Shown: one piece after another, positions 7,678 to 15,383 of the stretch | Numbering within the stretch: position 1 is the first letter of the stretch | Layout of the letters: every line of letters starts with the position of its first letter | Source: an uncultured Paracoccaceae bacterium | GTDB taxonomy: Bacteria; Pseudomonadota; Alphaproteobacteria; Rhodobacterales; Rhodobacteraceae | Reading direction: 5' to 3' | Length of the DNA stretch: 19,892 bases | Assembly: GCA_937927675.1 (NCBI GenBank) | Contig: CALBSG010000102.1 | Location: 1 to 19,892 of the forward strand | Translations under genes and position numbers: made by a program | Notes under the pieces: generated by a model | What the model saw: the letters and a program-made list of their open reading frames with translations, nothing else | What the model was told of the DNA's origin: nothing | Database searches by the model: none

Positions 7678-8565
7678 ATGTTTTTAGCGGTAACGCCGGA
7701 ATGGCAGGTTTTGGGCGATGCGATCTTGGCCGGGGTTACCGCGTCGCAACGGTTGGCACTGGTGGTGGTGCAGGCCGGGGATACGGGGCCGGAAGGCTTT
7801 GTCCATCGTGGAACAGAGCCGATTTATCCCTGTTCGTTGGTCAAGACCTTTCACCTCGTCCATGCCCTTTCGGCTTTGGAAGAAGGTCGCATTTCGGCCC
7901 ATGGCGAGTTGGACCGGGCGATGCGGGACATGATCCGCTGGTCGTCGAACACGGCCACAAATTATGTGATTGATATCGTCACCGGCACCACGGGCGACAC
8001 GCTGCTGGAGGGGGCGGAATATCTGGATTGGGTGTCAAAGCGCGAGCGGTTGAACCGCGTCTTCTGGCGCATGGGTTGGCCGGAATGGGACGGGTGCCGC
8101 ATCGCGCAAAAGCTGATGGATGACACCCGGTATGGCCGCGAGGCACGCTTTGCCGGGACAGAGGGCGAAAACCTGAACCGGTTGACTCCACTCGCCGCCG
8201 CGCGGCTGATGTGGGAATTGTTCGACGGCGATCTGCCCCTGTCGGCCCCGGTGCGTGGCCGGGCGCAAGCCATCCTGTCGCGCGATCCGGCCGGTCCGGA
8301 TGCCGGCGATCCAAACTATCAACTGGCCGAATATCTGGGCGGTGATCTGCCGGGGGATGTACAGATCTGGTCCAAGGCCGGGCATAACCTGTGGACGGGC
8401 GACGCCCGGACCAGTTGGTTCAAGCATGACATGATCCGCATCGCCGCCCCCGGCCGCAAGCCGCTGATCGTGGTTGCCATGACCGAAGGCGAAGATCTGG
8501 CGCGGGACGCCAGTTTTCTGCCCCGCCTTGGCCGGGATATCTGGAACCGGCTGGCCAGCCTTTAA
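7678..8565 (+). CDS. Beta-lactamase-fold serine hydrolase (class A-like), function unknown
   Basis: A 295-residue protein resembling class A beta-lactamases/penicillin-recognising hydrolases. Motif one is S53-L-V-K56 (nucleophile Ser and general-base Lys), motif two S89-S90-N91 (normally SDN), motif three K233-A-G in 'WSKAGHN' (normally KTG). An omega-loop ExxLN is not apparent, so a true antibiotic-hydrolysing lactamase is doubtful. No signal peptide is visible from either possible start, which suggests a cytoplasmic esterase, amidase or peptidase. I chose ATG at 7678 because the similarity starts there and GGGGG precedes it; ATG at 7618 adds 20 residues encoded partly by the terminator-like element. 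Its stop overlaps the stop of the convergent dehydrogenase gene. Substrate unknown. Confidence 0.82.
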   Translation: MFLAVTPEWQVLGDAILAGVTASQRLALVVVQAGDTGPEGFVHRGTEPIYPCSLVKTFHLVHALSALEEGRISAHGELDRAMRDMIRWSSNTATNYVIDIVTGTTGDTLLEGAEYLDWVSKRERLNRVFWRMGWPEWDGCRIAQKLMDDTRYGREARFAGTEGENLNRLTPLAAARLMWELFDGDLPLSAPVRGRAQAILSRDPAGPDAGDPNYQLAEYLGGDLPGDVQIWSKAGHNLWTGDARTSWFKHDMIRIAAPGRKPLIVVAMTEGEDLARDASFLPRLGRDIWNRLASL

Positions 8566-10661
8566 GGCAACCGCGACGGCCCCGGTTCCAGCCCTGCCAC
8601 CTCGCGGCGGAAGCGCGGAGTATCGCCGCGATCGTCAGGCGTATCCAGCTCTTCGGCAAAGCGCCGTCCAGCATAGGTGGCCCAGGCGATCGGCCCCGGC
8701 GCGGCCGCATCGCCGATCAGCTTGACCGTGCGGATACCTGCCGCCTGCCATTCGGTCTGCCGTGCCATCAGGTCGTGATAGAGCCCATCATGCGGCAGGC
8801 GCGAGGTGACCATGACCACCGCATCGGCGGGCAGCGTGGTGATCGCGCCAGTCCATGTGCAGCCAAGGCTGACCTCACCCACTCCAATCGCCTCGGGTGC
8901 TTTGGACAGATGCACCCGCACACCAATTTCCAACAATCGGCGCATGATGATCGCCTGTTCCAGCGTGTTTTCCGCCCATTCTGCAACCTTGGTGGCGGGT
9001 GTCACGAAATCAACCGTGCAGCCGCGCGCCACCAGAACCTCGGCCATGAGCGAGCCCATGTAGAAATGGTCGTCGTCATAGACCGTGACGCGCCCAGCCG
9101 TCGGCCCCTGCCCCGCCATCAGATCATCGGGCGAAAACACCGGCATGGCCGCGTCGGTCGGGATCGGCAACAGATGCAAGCGGGCCACCGCATCGCGGCG
9201 CCAGCTGGCCCCAGTGGCAATCGCCACATGTTCCGCCCCCATCGCCAGCACATCGTCGGCGGTGAGGGGGCTGTCGCGGTAGACCTCGGCGTTGGTCATA
9301 GGCGCAAGCTGGCCGGTGCGATAATCAGCCACCCGGCCCCAAGCCGACAGACCCGGCAGCGTGCGTTCGCGCGCCACCCGGCCGCCCAGAACGGTGGTCG
9401 CCTCGGCCAGCGTCACCTGATAGCCGCGCCGCGCCGACTGCAACGCAGCCTCCAGCCCCGTTGGACCGGCCCCCACCACCAGCACAGACGACGACGGCCC
9501 CTTGGGCCGCGCGCGTTCCGGGTGCCAGCCCTTGCGCCATTCTTCCATGAAGGCGGTGTTCTGGGTGCAGCGGCTGATGCTGCCCGTCATGTCGCCCGAC
9601 ACGCAGATATTGCAGCCGATACATTCGCGGATGTCGTCGAACCGGCCGTCTTCGATCTTCTTCGGCAGGAAGGGATCGGCAATTGAGGGCCGCGCGGCGC
9701 CGATGAAATCCAAAATCCCCGAACGGATCTGCCGCACCATGGCGTCTGCACTGGTGAACCGCCCGACGCCGACAACCGGCTTGGAGGTCAGCGCCTTGAT
9801 CCCGCGCACCAGATCTTCCTGCGCGCCTTCCGGCTTGAACCGCGAGGTGCCGGAACAGGCCTCCCATGTGCCTTGCGCCAGATCCCACAGGTCGGGCAAA
9901 TCGCCGTGCATCTCGATGAAATCGCGCACCTCGGCGTTGGAAAAGCCGTAGGTCCCCGCCTCGTGCAGGGACATGCGGTAGGTGATGCCAAGCTCACCCT
10001 TCGTCACCTCGCGCGCATCTTCGATCACCTCGCGCAGAAAGCGGCCGCGGTTTTCAAGGCTGCCGCCGTATTCGTCTGTGCGGTGATTGGTGGCGCGGGA
10101 AAGGAAGTGCTGGAAGATGCCAAAGCCATGCGCACCGTACAGGCAGATCAGGTCAAAGCCCGCCTGTTGACTGCGGCGGAAGGCGTTCTTGAACCAGCGG
10201 CGCAGGTCGCGGATATCCTCGCGGTCCAGCGTGCGGGCCTGAACCGGATCGGAGGTAAACGTCAGGATCGGCCCGCCCGTCACCGCCAAGGGCACATCGC
10301 GGGAATACAGGTTCGGCCCGTTGATGCCGGAATAGGCCAGCTGGATACCCGCCAGCGCCCCGTGGCTTTTCATCGCCTCGGCCATGGCGGCAAGCGCGGG
10401 GATGTCTTTGTCTTCCCACAGGTGCTGTTCGATGAAGGGGGTGATTTCAGACGAGGGGTGAATCTCGGTCTGTTCGGTAAAGATCACGCCCCAGCCGCCC
10501 TCGGCCTTGGTGCGGCGCATCTCTGCTGCGGCAGAGGGATCCCGGTAGCCACCGCCATTGCAATGCGGCACCTGATAAAACCGGTTCTTCGCCAACTTCG
10601 GCCCGATTTGCAGGGGTTCGAACAGAATGTCGTAACGGCTGTCGCGGCTGTCTTTGGGCAT
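8562..10661 (-). CDS. TMADH/DMADH-like FMN/[4Fe-4S]/FAD amine dehydrogenase, retains FMN-linking Cys
   Basis: A 699-residue second member of the trimethylamine/dimethylamine dehydrogenase family. The barrel domain starts with 'YDILFEPLQIGPKLAKNRFYQVPHC', where Cys34 matches the residue that forms the 6-S-cysteinyl-FMN bond in TMADH. 4Fe-4S cysteines lie in 'ECIGCNIC' and 'SRCTQN'; the dinucleotide fold begins at GAGPTGLEAA. Catalytic Tyr and His are in 'LYGAH'. The Tyr60 position of TMADH reads Gln (TEQTE), as in dimethylamine dehydrogenase as I recall; Trp105 reads Ala; Trp264 appears kept; Trp355 reads Asp and the catalytic Asp267 position reads Cys by ungapped comparison. The substrate is therefore probably a secondary or tertiary amine, not trimethylamine. 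It is last in the pot operon, 3 bases after the C-N hydrolase. It shares DFIGAARPSIADPFLP with the other paralogue but is otherwise well diverged. Confidence 0.9.
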   Translation of the reverse strand: MPKDSRDSRYDILFEPLQIGPKLAKNRFYQVPHCNGGGYRDPSAAAEMRRTKAEGGWGVIFTEQTEIHPSSEITPFIEQHLWEDKDIPALAAMAEAMKSHGALAGIQLAYSGINGPNLYSRDVPLAVTGGPILTFTSDPVQARTLDREDIRDLRRWFKNAFRRSQQAGFDLICLYGAHGFGIFQHFLSRATNHRTDEYGGSLENRGRFLREVIEDAREVTKGELGITYRMSLHEAGTYGFSNAEVRDFIEMHGDLPDLWDLAQGTWEACSGTSRFKPEGAQEDLVRGIKALTSKPVVGVGRFTSADAMVRQIRSGILDFIGAARPSIADPFLPKKIEDGRFDDIRECIGCNICVSGDMTGSISRCTQNTAFMEEWRKGWHPERARPKGPSSSVLVVGAGPTGLEAALQSARRGYQVTLAEATTVLGGRVARERTLPGLSAWGRVADYRTGQLAPMTNAEVYRDSPLTADDVLAMGAEHVAIATGASWRRDAVARLHLLPIPTDAAMPVFSPDDLMAGQGPTAGRVTVYDDDHFYMGSLMAEVLVARGCTVDFVTPATKVAEWAENTLEQAIIMRRLLEIGVRVHLSKAPEAIGVGEVSLGCTWTGAITTLPADAVVMVTSRLPHDGLYHDLMARQTEWQAAGIRTVKLIGDAAAPGPIAWATYAGRRFAEELDTPDDRGDTPRFRREVAGLEPGPSRLP

Positions 10662-10664
10662 GGC

Positions 10665-11414
10665 TTAGATCTTCCGAAAATCAAGGCTTTGGGTAGAGAC
10701 ACGCGCCGGATCAACCGCCGGCACATCGGCGATCAGCAGCGCCGGATAATCCCCCGCCTGCGCCAGAACCTCGCCCTGCGGTCCGGCAATCAAGCTGCCG
10801 CCGACGTAAGTCAAATCACCCTCGGCGCCGCAGTAATTGGCATAGGCGATGGCCAGCCCGTGATTGGCCGCCATGGCGGGAACGGTGTGGCGGACGACAT
10901 GGGTGAAGGGCATCATATTGGCGGTCGGCACCAAAATCGCCTCCACCCCCATCGCGGCCAAAGCGGCGACATGCGGGGCAAATTCGATATCATAGCAGAT
11001 CAGCAGGGCCATTTTGCGCCCCGCCAGATCAAAGGTCACGAACGCATCCCCGGGAAAATAGGTCGCCTTTTCGCGCGGGCCGTAAAGCTGGATCTTGCGA
11101 TATTGCGCCAACGTCTGACCATCCGGGCCAAAACACAGCGCGGAATTATAAATCCGCCCGCCTGCGGCCTCGGCATAGCCGAAGACCAAAGCGGTTTTTG
11201 CGAATTTGGCGGCTGCAGACAGCCGGGCAAGCGCAGGGGCATCCACGGTCAGCCCCGCGATCTCGGGGCAGTTGTAGCCGGGCAAAAAGACCTCCGGCGC
11301 GACCAGAACATCGGCCCCGGCCGCCGCCGCCGCATGAAGCGCGGTTTCAAGCGAGGCACAGGCCGCGTCGATATCGCCCGCAGGCGAGACAGATTGCAGG
11401 ACCGAAAGGCGCAT
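10665..11414 (-). CDS. Carbon-nitrogen hydrolase (nitrilase superfamily amidase)
   Basis: A 249-residue cytoplasmic C-N hydrolase. The catalytic triad is clear: Glu41 in 'VAPEVFLPGY', Lys107 in 'YRKIQLYG', Cys140 in 'LLICYDIEFAP'. The family cleaves amides or carbamoyl-amines. The protein is shorter than N-carbamoylputrescine amidohydrolase (about 290), so that activity should not be assumed. It lies 59 bases after potD and 3 bases before the TMADH-like gene, so the transporter, amidase and amine dehydrogenase form one operon. Inference: the imported compound carries an amide or carbamoyl group removed before amine oxidation. Confidence 0.9.
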   Translation of the reverse strand: MRLSVLQSVSPAGDIDAACASLETALHAAAAAGADVLVAPEVFLPGYNCPEIAGLTVDAPALARLSAAAKFAKTALVFGYAEAAGGRIYNSALCFGPDGQTLAQYRKIQLYGPREKATYFPGDAFVTFDLAGRKMALLICYDIEFAPHVAALAAMGVEAILVPTANMMPFTHVVRHTVPAMAANHGLAIAYANYCGAEGDLTYVGGSLIAGPQGEVLAQAGDYPALLIADVPAVDPARVSTQSLDFRKI

Positions 11415-11435
11415 GGGTTCACCGAGGTTCTTGGC

Positions 11436-11460
11436 CCCGCGCCACCCAGAGGGCGCGCGG
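11436..11460 (-). terminator. GC-rich intra-operon hairpin between potD and the C-N hydrolase
   Basis: CGCGCC (11438-11443) pairs with GGCGCG (11452-11457), and flanking CC/GG can extend it. There is no T-run, so it is more likely a processing or attenuation structure that keeps binding-protein mRNA abundant than a full terminator. Confidence 0.35.
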
Positions 11461-11473
11461 GACCTTAGGGGGA

Positions 11474-12496
11474 TTACTTCTTCAGATTGATCCAGATCGC
11501 GTCGTAAAGCTTCTGGGTCGCCTCATCACAGACCAGCACAAAGCTGCCTGCCGGGGCATCGGCCGGCGGATTGGTTTCCGGGCTGGACTTGATCGCCTCG
11601 TCCAAGAACGGCTCTACCCCCACAACACCCGAGGTATAGGCGGCATAGTTGGTGACGGCGGCCGCGTTTTCCGGCTCCAGCAGGAAGTTCATGAACTTCA
11701 GCGCGTTGTCGCGGTTCGGCGCGTCTTTCAACAGCACCATGTTGTCCATCCAGACGACATAGCCTTCCTTGGGATAGGCATATTCGACATGCGCCCCTTC
11801 GGCGCGGGCCTTGGCGGAAAAGCCGTTATAGATCATGCCCGCCGCGGCATCGCCCGACACCAGAACGTCCTTGGCGGTATCCGAGCCAAAGCTGGCCCAG
11901 TTCGCCTTGGCCGCCACCAGCATATCCGACAGCGCCTTGAGCTGCGTCTTGTCGGTCGAACATTGCGGAATGCCCATGTAGATCGAGCCGAGCGCCAGAA
12001 CTTCACCTTGGCTGTCCAGCACGTTGATCTTGCCCTTCAATTCTTCGGGCGGGTTAAAGATCATCGACAGGCTATTGATATCGCCCTTGTAGACATCGCG
12101 GTTCACGCTGAACGCGGTCGTGCCCCACTGATACGGGATCGAGGATTTGCGGCCCTGATCGAACGGCACATCAATCCATTTCGGATCAATATTGCCAAAG
12201 TTCGGCAGCTCTTCGGGGGTGAAGGTATCCAAGAGCCCCTCGGCGCCCATGATCTGCACCATATAATCGCCCGGCACGGCGACGTCATATTGGCCCAGCT
12301 TGCCTGCCTTGAGTGAGGCGAGCATGGATTCGTTGCTGTCATAGGTGTCGATCGTGACTGCAATGCCGGTTTCGGCGGTGAACTTGTCCACCAATTCCTG
12401 CGGGATGTATTCGAACCAGTGGTAGACCTTCAATTCACCCTCGGCAAAGGCGGGGCTGGCCAGAAGCAGGGCCAAGGCGGACAAACGAAATTTCAT
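11474..12496 (-). CDS. potD: Polyamine-type ABC transporter, periplasmic substrate-binding protein (PotD/PotF family)
   Basis: A 340-residue periplasmic binding protein. The signal peptide is visible: basic start MKFR, hydrophobic core, probable cleavage after AFA (about residue 18). The mature start 'ELKVYHWFEYIPQELVDKFTAETGI' is the hallmark opening of PotD/PotF proteins, followed by 'YDVAVPGDYMV', 'IPYQWGTTAFSVN' and 'PKEGYVVWMDNMVLLKDAPN'. It captures putrescine, spermidine or a related amine and delivers it to the PotB/PotC pore. AAGGAG (12505-12510 on the plus strand as CTCCTT) gives a strong ribosome site, better than those of the other pot genes. The gene follows potC by 21 bases. The symbol reflects family and operon order; the true ligand could be another cationic amine, because the downstream genes encode an amidase and a demethylase-like enzyme. 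Confidence 0.9.
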   Translation of the reverse strand: MKFRLSALALLLASPAFAEGELKVYHWFEYIPQELVDKFTAETGIAVTIDTYDSNESMLASLKAGKLGQYDVAVPGDYMVQIMGAEGLLDTFTPEELPNFGNIDPKWIDVPFDQGRKSSIPYQWGTTAFSVNRDVYKGDINSLSMIFNPPEELKGKINVLDSQGEVLALGSIYMGIPQCSTDKTQLKALSDMLVAAKANWASFGSDTAKDVLVSGDAAAGMIYNGFSAKARAEGAHVEYAYPKEGYVVWMDNMVLLKDAPNRDNALKFMNFLLEPENAAAVTNYAAYTSGVVGVEPFLDEAIKSSPETNPPADAPAGSFVLVCDEATQKLYDAIWINLKK

Positions 12497-12517
12497 GCGG
12501 GGAACTCCTTGTTGGGA

Positions 12518-13318
12518 TTACGGGGCTCTGCGGCCCTTGCGGTTGATAAGATAGGACAGGGTGACGAACAGGATCGACACCACCAGCATCAGCGTGGAAA
12601 TCGCCATGATGTTCGGCTTGATCCCTTGCTTGACCGACCCGAAGATCGCCGTCGGCAAAGTTTCCATGCCGGCCCCTTTGACGAAATTGGTGATGATGAA
12701 ATCATCCAGCGAAATGATGAAGGCCAGAAGATAACCCGACACCACACCCGGCGCCATCAAGGGCAACAGGATCAGCCGGAACGCCTGCCAGCGGCTGGCA
12801 TACAAATCGCGGGCAGCCTGTTCGTAATGCCCCTCGATCCCTTGCAACCGTGCCGCGATGGGCAGGTAGGCAAAAGGGATGCAAAAGGTGATATGGGCGA
12901 TCAAGATGGTCAGATAGCCGGTTGTCAGCCCGATCATCGCGAAAAAGATCAGCGTTGCGACAGCGGTTACGATTTCCGGCACCATCAGCGGCATGTTGAT
13001 CAGCGCAAACGTCGCGCGCTTGCCCCGGAACGTCCCGCCCCGGATCATTGCCACCGCCGCGGCCGTGGCAATGGCGGTCGACGCTGTGGCGGCGATGATG
13101 GCGATGGTCAACGAATTCCACGCCGCTTGCCCGAACCGTGCCGCCTCGGCCCCGGTAAAGACATCGACATACCAATGCAGCGAAAAGCCACCCCAAGTGG
13201 TGATCGAGGTCGATCCGTTGAAGGAATAGGCCATGATGACCAGCAAGGGCGCGTAAAGCACCACAAGGCACAGGATGGTGATGGCCAGAAAGCCGGGATA
13301 ATGCCGCACACCTTTCAT
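12518..13318 (-). CDS. potC: Polyamine-type ABC transporter permease (PotC/PotI family)
   Basis: A 266-residue inner-membrane permease with about six hydrophobic segments, the first at residues 8-30 ('FLAITILCLVVLYAPLLVIMAYSFN'). The EAA loop contacting the ATPase reads 'YEQAARDLYASRWQAFRLIL' (about residues 160-180). It pairs with the PotB-like permease to form the channel. The start overlaps the potB stop in an ATGA junction. Confidence 0.92.
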   Translation of the reverse strand: MKGVRHYPGFLAITILCLVVLYAPLLVIMAYSFNGSTSITTWGGFSLHWYVDVFTGAEAARFGQAAWNSLTIAIIAATASTAIATAAAVAMIRGGTFRGKRATFALINMPLMVPEIVTAVATLIFFAMIGLTTGYLTILIAHITFCIPFAYLPIAARLQGIEGHYEQAARDLYASRWQAFRLILLPLMAPGVVSGYLLAFIISLDDFIITNFVKGAGMETLPTAIFGSVKQGIKPNIMAISTLMLVVSILFVTLSYLINRKGRRAP

Positions 13319-14241
13319 GCCGCACCCCCTTTGGCGGTGGACCGCGCGTAGAACAGCAGCGCAATCATCACCAGTGTCATCAGGATCATCGACACCGCCG
13401 CCCCAAACGGCCAGTTGCCAAGGCTGCCCTTGAACTGTTCGTCAATCAGCGACCCGATCATGAAGGTCTTGGCCCCGCCCAGAAGGTCCGGCGCAAGAAA
13501 GGCGCCGAGCGAGGGGATAAAGACCAGAAGGCAGCCCGCGACGATGCCCGGCTTGACGATGGGCAGAACGATTTCGCGCAAGGTAACCCAGCGCGAGGCG
13601 TAAAGATCGGCTGCTGCTTCGGAGTAGGCAAAGTTGTAGCGTTCGACCGCAGCATAGACCGGCAGCACCATGAAAGGCAGATAGCTGTAGAAAAGCCCCA
13701 GTTGCACAGCAAGGTTGGTGTTGACCAAGGGCAAGGGGCCGTCGATCAGCCCGGCGCCCATCAGCGCCTCGTTCAAGGGGCCGTTGTCGCGGATCAGGAA
13801 TTTCAGGCTGACGGTACGGATCAGTAGATTGACCCAATAAGGAATGGTAATCAAAAACAGCCAGATGCCGCGCGTGTTGGCGGGTCTTGTGGCGATGAAC
13901 CATGCGGTCGGGAACCCGATTGCAAGGCAAAGCGCCGTCGCCATCGCCGCCTGCCAGATCGAGCGCCAGAAGATCGTGATATAGGTCCATTCCAGCGTCG
14001 GGGGTTCGTCGCCGAACAGACCGCGGTTCAGGAAAAACTGGTCATAGGCCGCCAACGAAAACTGCCAGTCAACGCCGCCACGGAATTCCTTGGTCAGCAC
14101 CGAATAGACTGCCATCAGCGCGACCGGCAGCACAAGGAAGATGCCGATCACCACCCAAGTCGGCAGCAAAAGCGGCCCGACGATCCGGCGATAGCCGTCG
14201 CCTGCGGCACTCGGGGTCTGGTCTGGAACCATGCCCGCCAT
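13315..14241 (-). CDS. potB: Polyamine-type ABC transporter permease (PotB/PotH family)
   Basis: A 308-residue inner-membrane permease with six or so hydrophobic segments, starting with 'GPLLLPTWVVIGIFLVLPVA'. The coupling EAA motif is 'SEAAADLYASRWVTLREIVL', and 'YSYLPFMVLPVYAAVERYN' before it is typical of PotB/PotH. It overlaps the potA stop by one base (TGATG), so translation is coupled. The order A-B-C-D matches E. coli potABCD rather than potFGHI. Confidence 0.92.
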   Translation of the reverse strand: MAGMVPDQTPSAAGDGYRRIVGPLLLPTWVVIGIFLVLPVALMAVYSVLTKEFRGGVDWQFSLAAYDQFFLNRGLFGDEPPTLEWTYITIFWRSIWQAAMATALCLAIGFPTAWFIATRPANTRGIWLFLITIPYWVNLLIRTVSLKFLIRDNGPLNEALMGAGLIDGPLPLVNTNLAVQLGLFYSYLPFMVLPVYAAVERYNFAYSEAAADLYASRWVTLREIVLPIVKPGIVAGCLLVFIPSLGAFLAPDLLGGAKTFMIGSLIDEQFKGSLGNWPFGAAVSMILMTLVMIALLFYARSTAKGGAA

Positions 14242-15299
14242 CAGTCTGCCAAAAGGCGCGCCGCGCCCTCCTCAATCCGCAGGCCCACACGGTCGCCGAC
14301 CTTCGGCACTGTCACGCGGGCAGAGTTCTGGATACGCACATGCATTTCCATCCCACCTTGCAACCGGGTCAAAAGTTGCAGATCCGTGCCAAGGTAGACC
14401 ACCCGTTCCACCGTGACATCCAGATCGCCGCCTTCGGCCACCAGCGACAGCCGTTCGGGCCGGATCGACAGGGCGTGTTTGCCCAGACTGTCGGTCGCCG
14501 ACGGGCAGGTCAGTGGATGACCACCCGGCAGCGTCACCCGTGCTGTGCCTGCGGCAACCGAGACGATATCCACCTCAAGAAGGTTCGTCTCGCCAATGAA
14601 ATCGGCGACAAACCGGTTGACCGGCGCCTCATAAATCTCGCGCGCGGAGCCGATCTGCTGCACATGGCCTGCGCTCATCACTGCGATGCGGTCAGACATG
14701 GTCAGCGCTTCTTCCTGATCGTGCGTCACGAAGATGAAGGTGATGCCGGTGTCTTCCTGCAGCTGCTTCAACTCCACCCGCATCGCCTGGCGCAGTTTCA
14801 GATCCAAGGCCGACAGGGGTTCGTCCAACAAAAGCACCCGCGGTTCGGGCGCCAAGGCACGAGCCAAGGCCACGCGCTGCTGTTGCCCGCCCGACAGTTG
14901 CGCTGGCAGGCGGTCAGCAAAGGCCGACAGATGCACCATCTCAAGCATCTTGCCTGCCCGCGCACGCCGCGTCTCGGCGGCCATGCCCTTCATCTTCAGC
15001 CCGAAGGCCACATTGTCGAGCACCGACATATGCGGAAACAGCGCGTAATTCTGGAACACCGTATTGACCGGACGGCGATCCGGCTCCAGCCCCGCGATGT
15101 TCTGGCCAAAGAGCAAGATCTCGCCTTGGGTCACATCTTCAAACCCGGCAATCATCCGCAAGAGGGTGGTCTTGCCGCAGCCCGAGGGGCCGAGGAGGGT
15201 AAAGAACTCATTGTCCCGAATGGTCAGCGAAACGCCATGCAGGGCGGTGAAGGTGCCGTAGCGTTTGACCACGCGGCGGATGTCGATGGCGTCGCTCAT
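14241..15299 (-). CDS. potA: Polyamine-type ABC transporter ATP-binding protein (PotA/PotG family)
   Basis: A 352-residue ATPase of the spermidine/putrescine importer class. Walker A is GPSGCGKTT (37-45), the Q-loop is around Gln83, the signature is LSGGQ (135-139), Walker B is VLLLDE (155-160) and the switch histidine is His193. A C-terminal TOBE-type region covers about 280-350 and is usual for this subfamily. First gene of the operon. Its start is 84 bases from the divergent LuxR-type gene; that gap carries the palindrome at 15355-15370 and a half-site directly upstream of this gene, so regulation by the neighbour is likely. Confidence 0.93.
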   Translation of the reverse strand: MSDAIDIRRVVKRYGTFTALHGVSLTIRDNEFFTLLGPSGCGKTTLLRMIAGFEDVTQGEILLFGQNIAGLEPDRRPVNTVFQNYALFPHMSVLDNVAFGLKMKGMAAETRRARAGKMLEMVHLSAFADRLPAQLSGGQQQRVALARALAPEPRVLLLDEPLSALDLKLRQAMRVELKQLQEDTGITFIFVTHDQEEALTMSDRIAVMSAGHVQQIGSAREIYEAPVNRFVADFIGETNLLEVDIVSVAAGTARVTLPGGHPLTCPSATDSLGKHALSIRPERLSLVAEGGDLDVTVERVVYLGTDLQLLTRLQGGMEMHVRIQNSARVTVPKVGDRVGLRIEEGAARLLAD

Positions 15300-15310
15300 T
15301 TGGCTGGATC

Positions 15311-15370
15311 ATACCCCCGGTTTCTGGAATATCAGCATAGGTTGCCGGAAAAGCGGGGGTATATACCCCC
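15311..15370. promoter_or_regulatory. Palindromic operator GGGGGTATATACCCCC plus half-site
   Basis: A perfect 16-base palindrome GGGGGTATATACCCCC occupies 15355-15370, 14 bases before the LuxR-type start. A half-site ATACCCCC repeats at 15311-15318, just upstream of potA. Both lie in the 84-base gap between the divergent genes, so a single regulator could control both directions. Confidence 0.6.
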
Positions 15371-15383
15371 AGAGAGGTATCGT

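Noticed and set aside
7678..8565. Antibiotic-resistance beta-lactamase
   Set aside because: No signal peptide, altered SDN and KTG motifs, no evident omega-loop ExxLN.
9873..11468. Long plus-strand open frame (about 531 codons) antisense to the second TMADH-like gene and the C-N hydrolase
   Set aside because: High-GC antisense shadow; the minus strand carries complete motif sets for both enzymes, and the shadow product is His/Arg/Gln-rich without domains.
14340..15383. N-terminal extension of the LuxR-type regulator by 348 residues
   Set aside because: This part is the antisense of potA; the real start with a ribosome site is at 15384.
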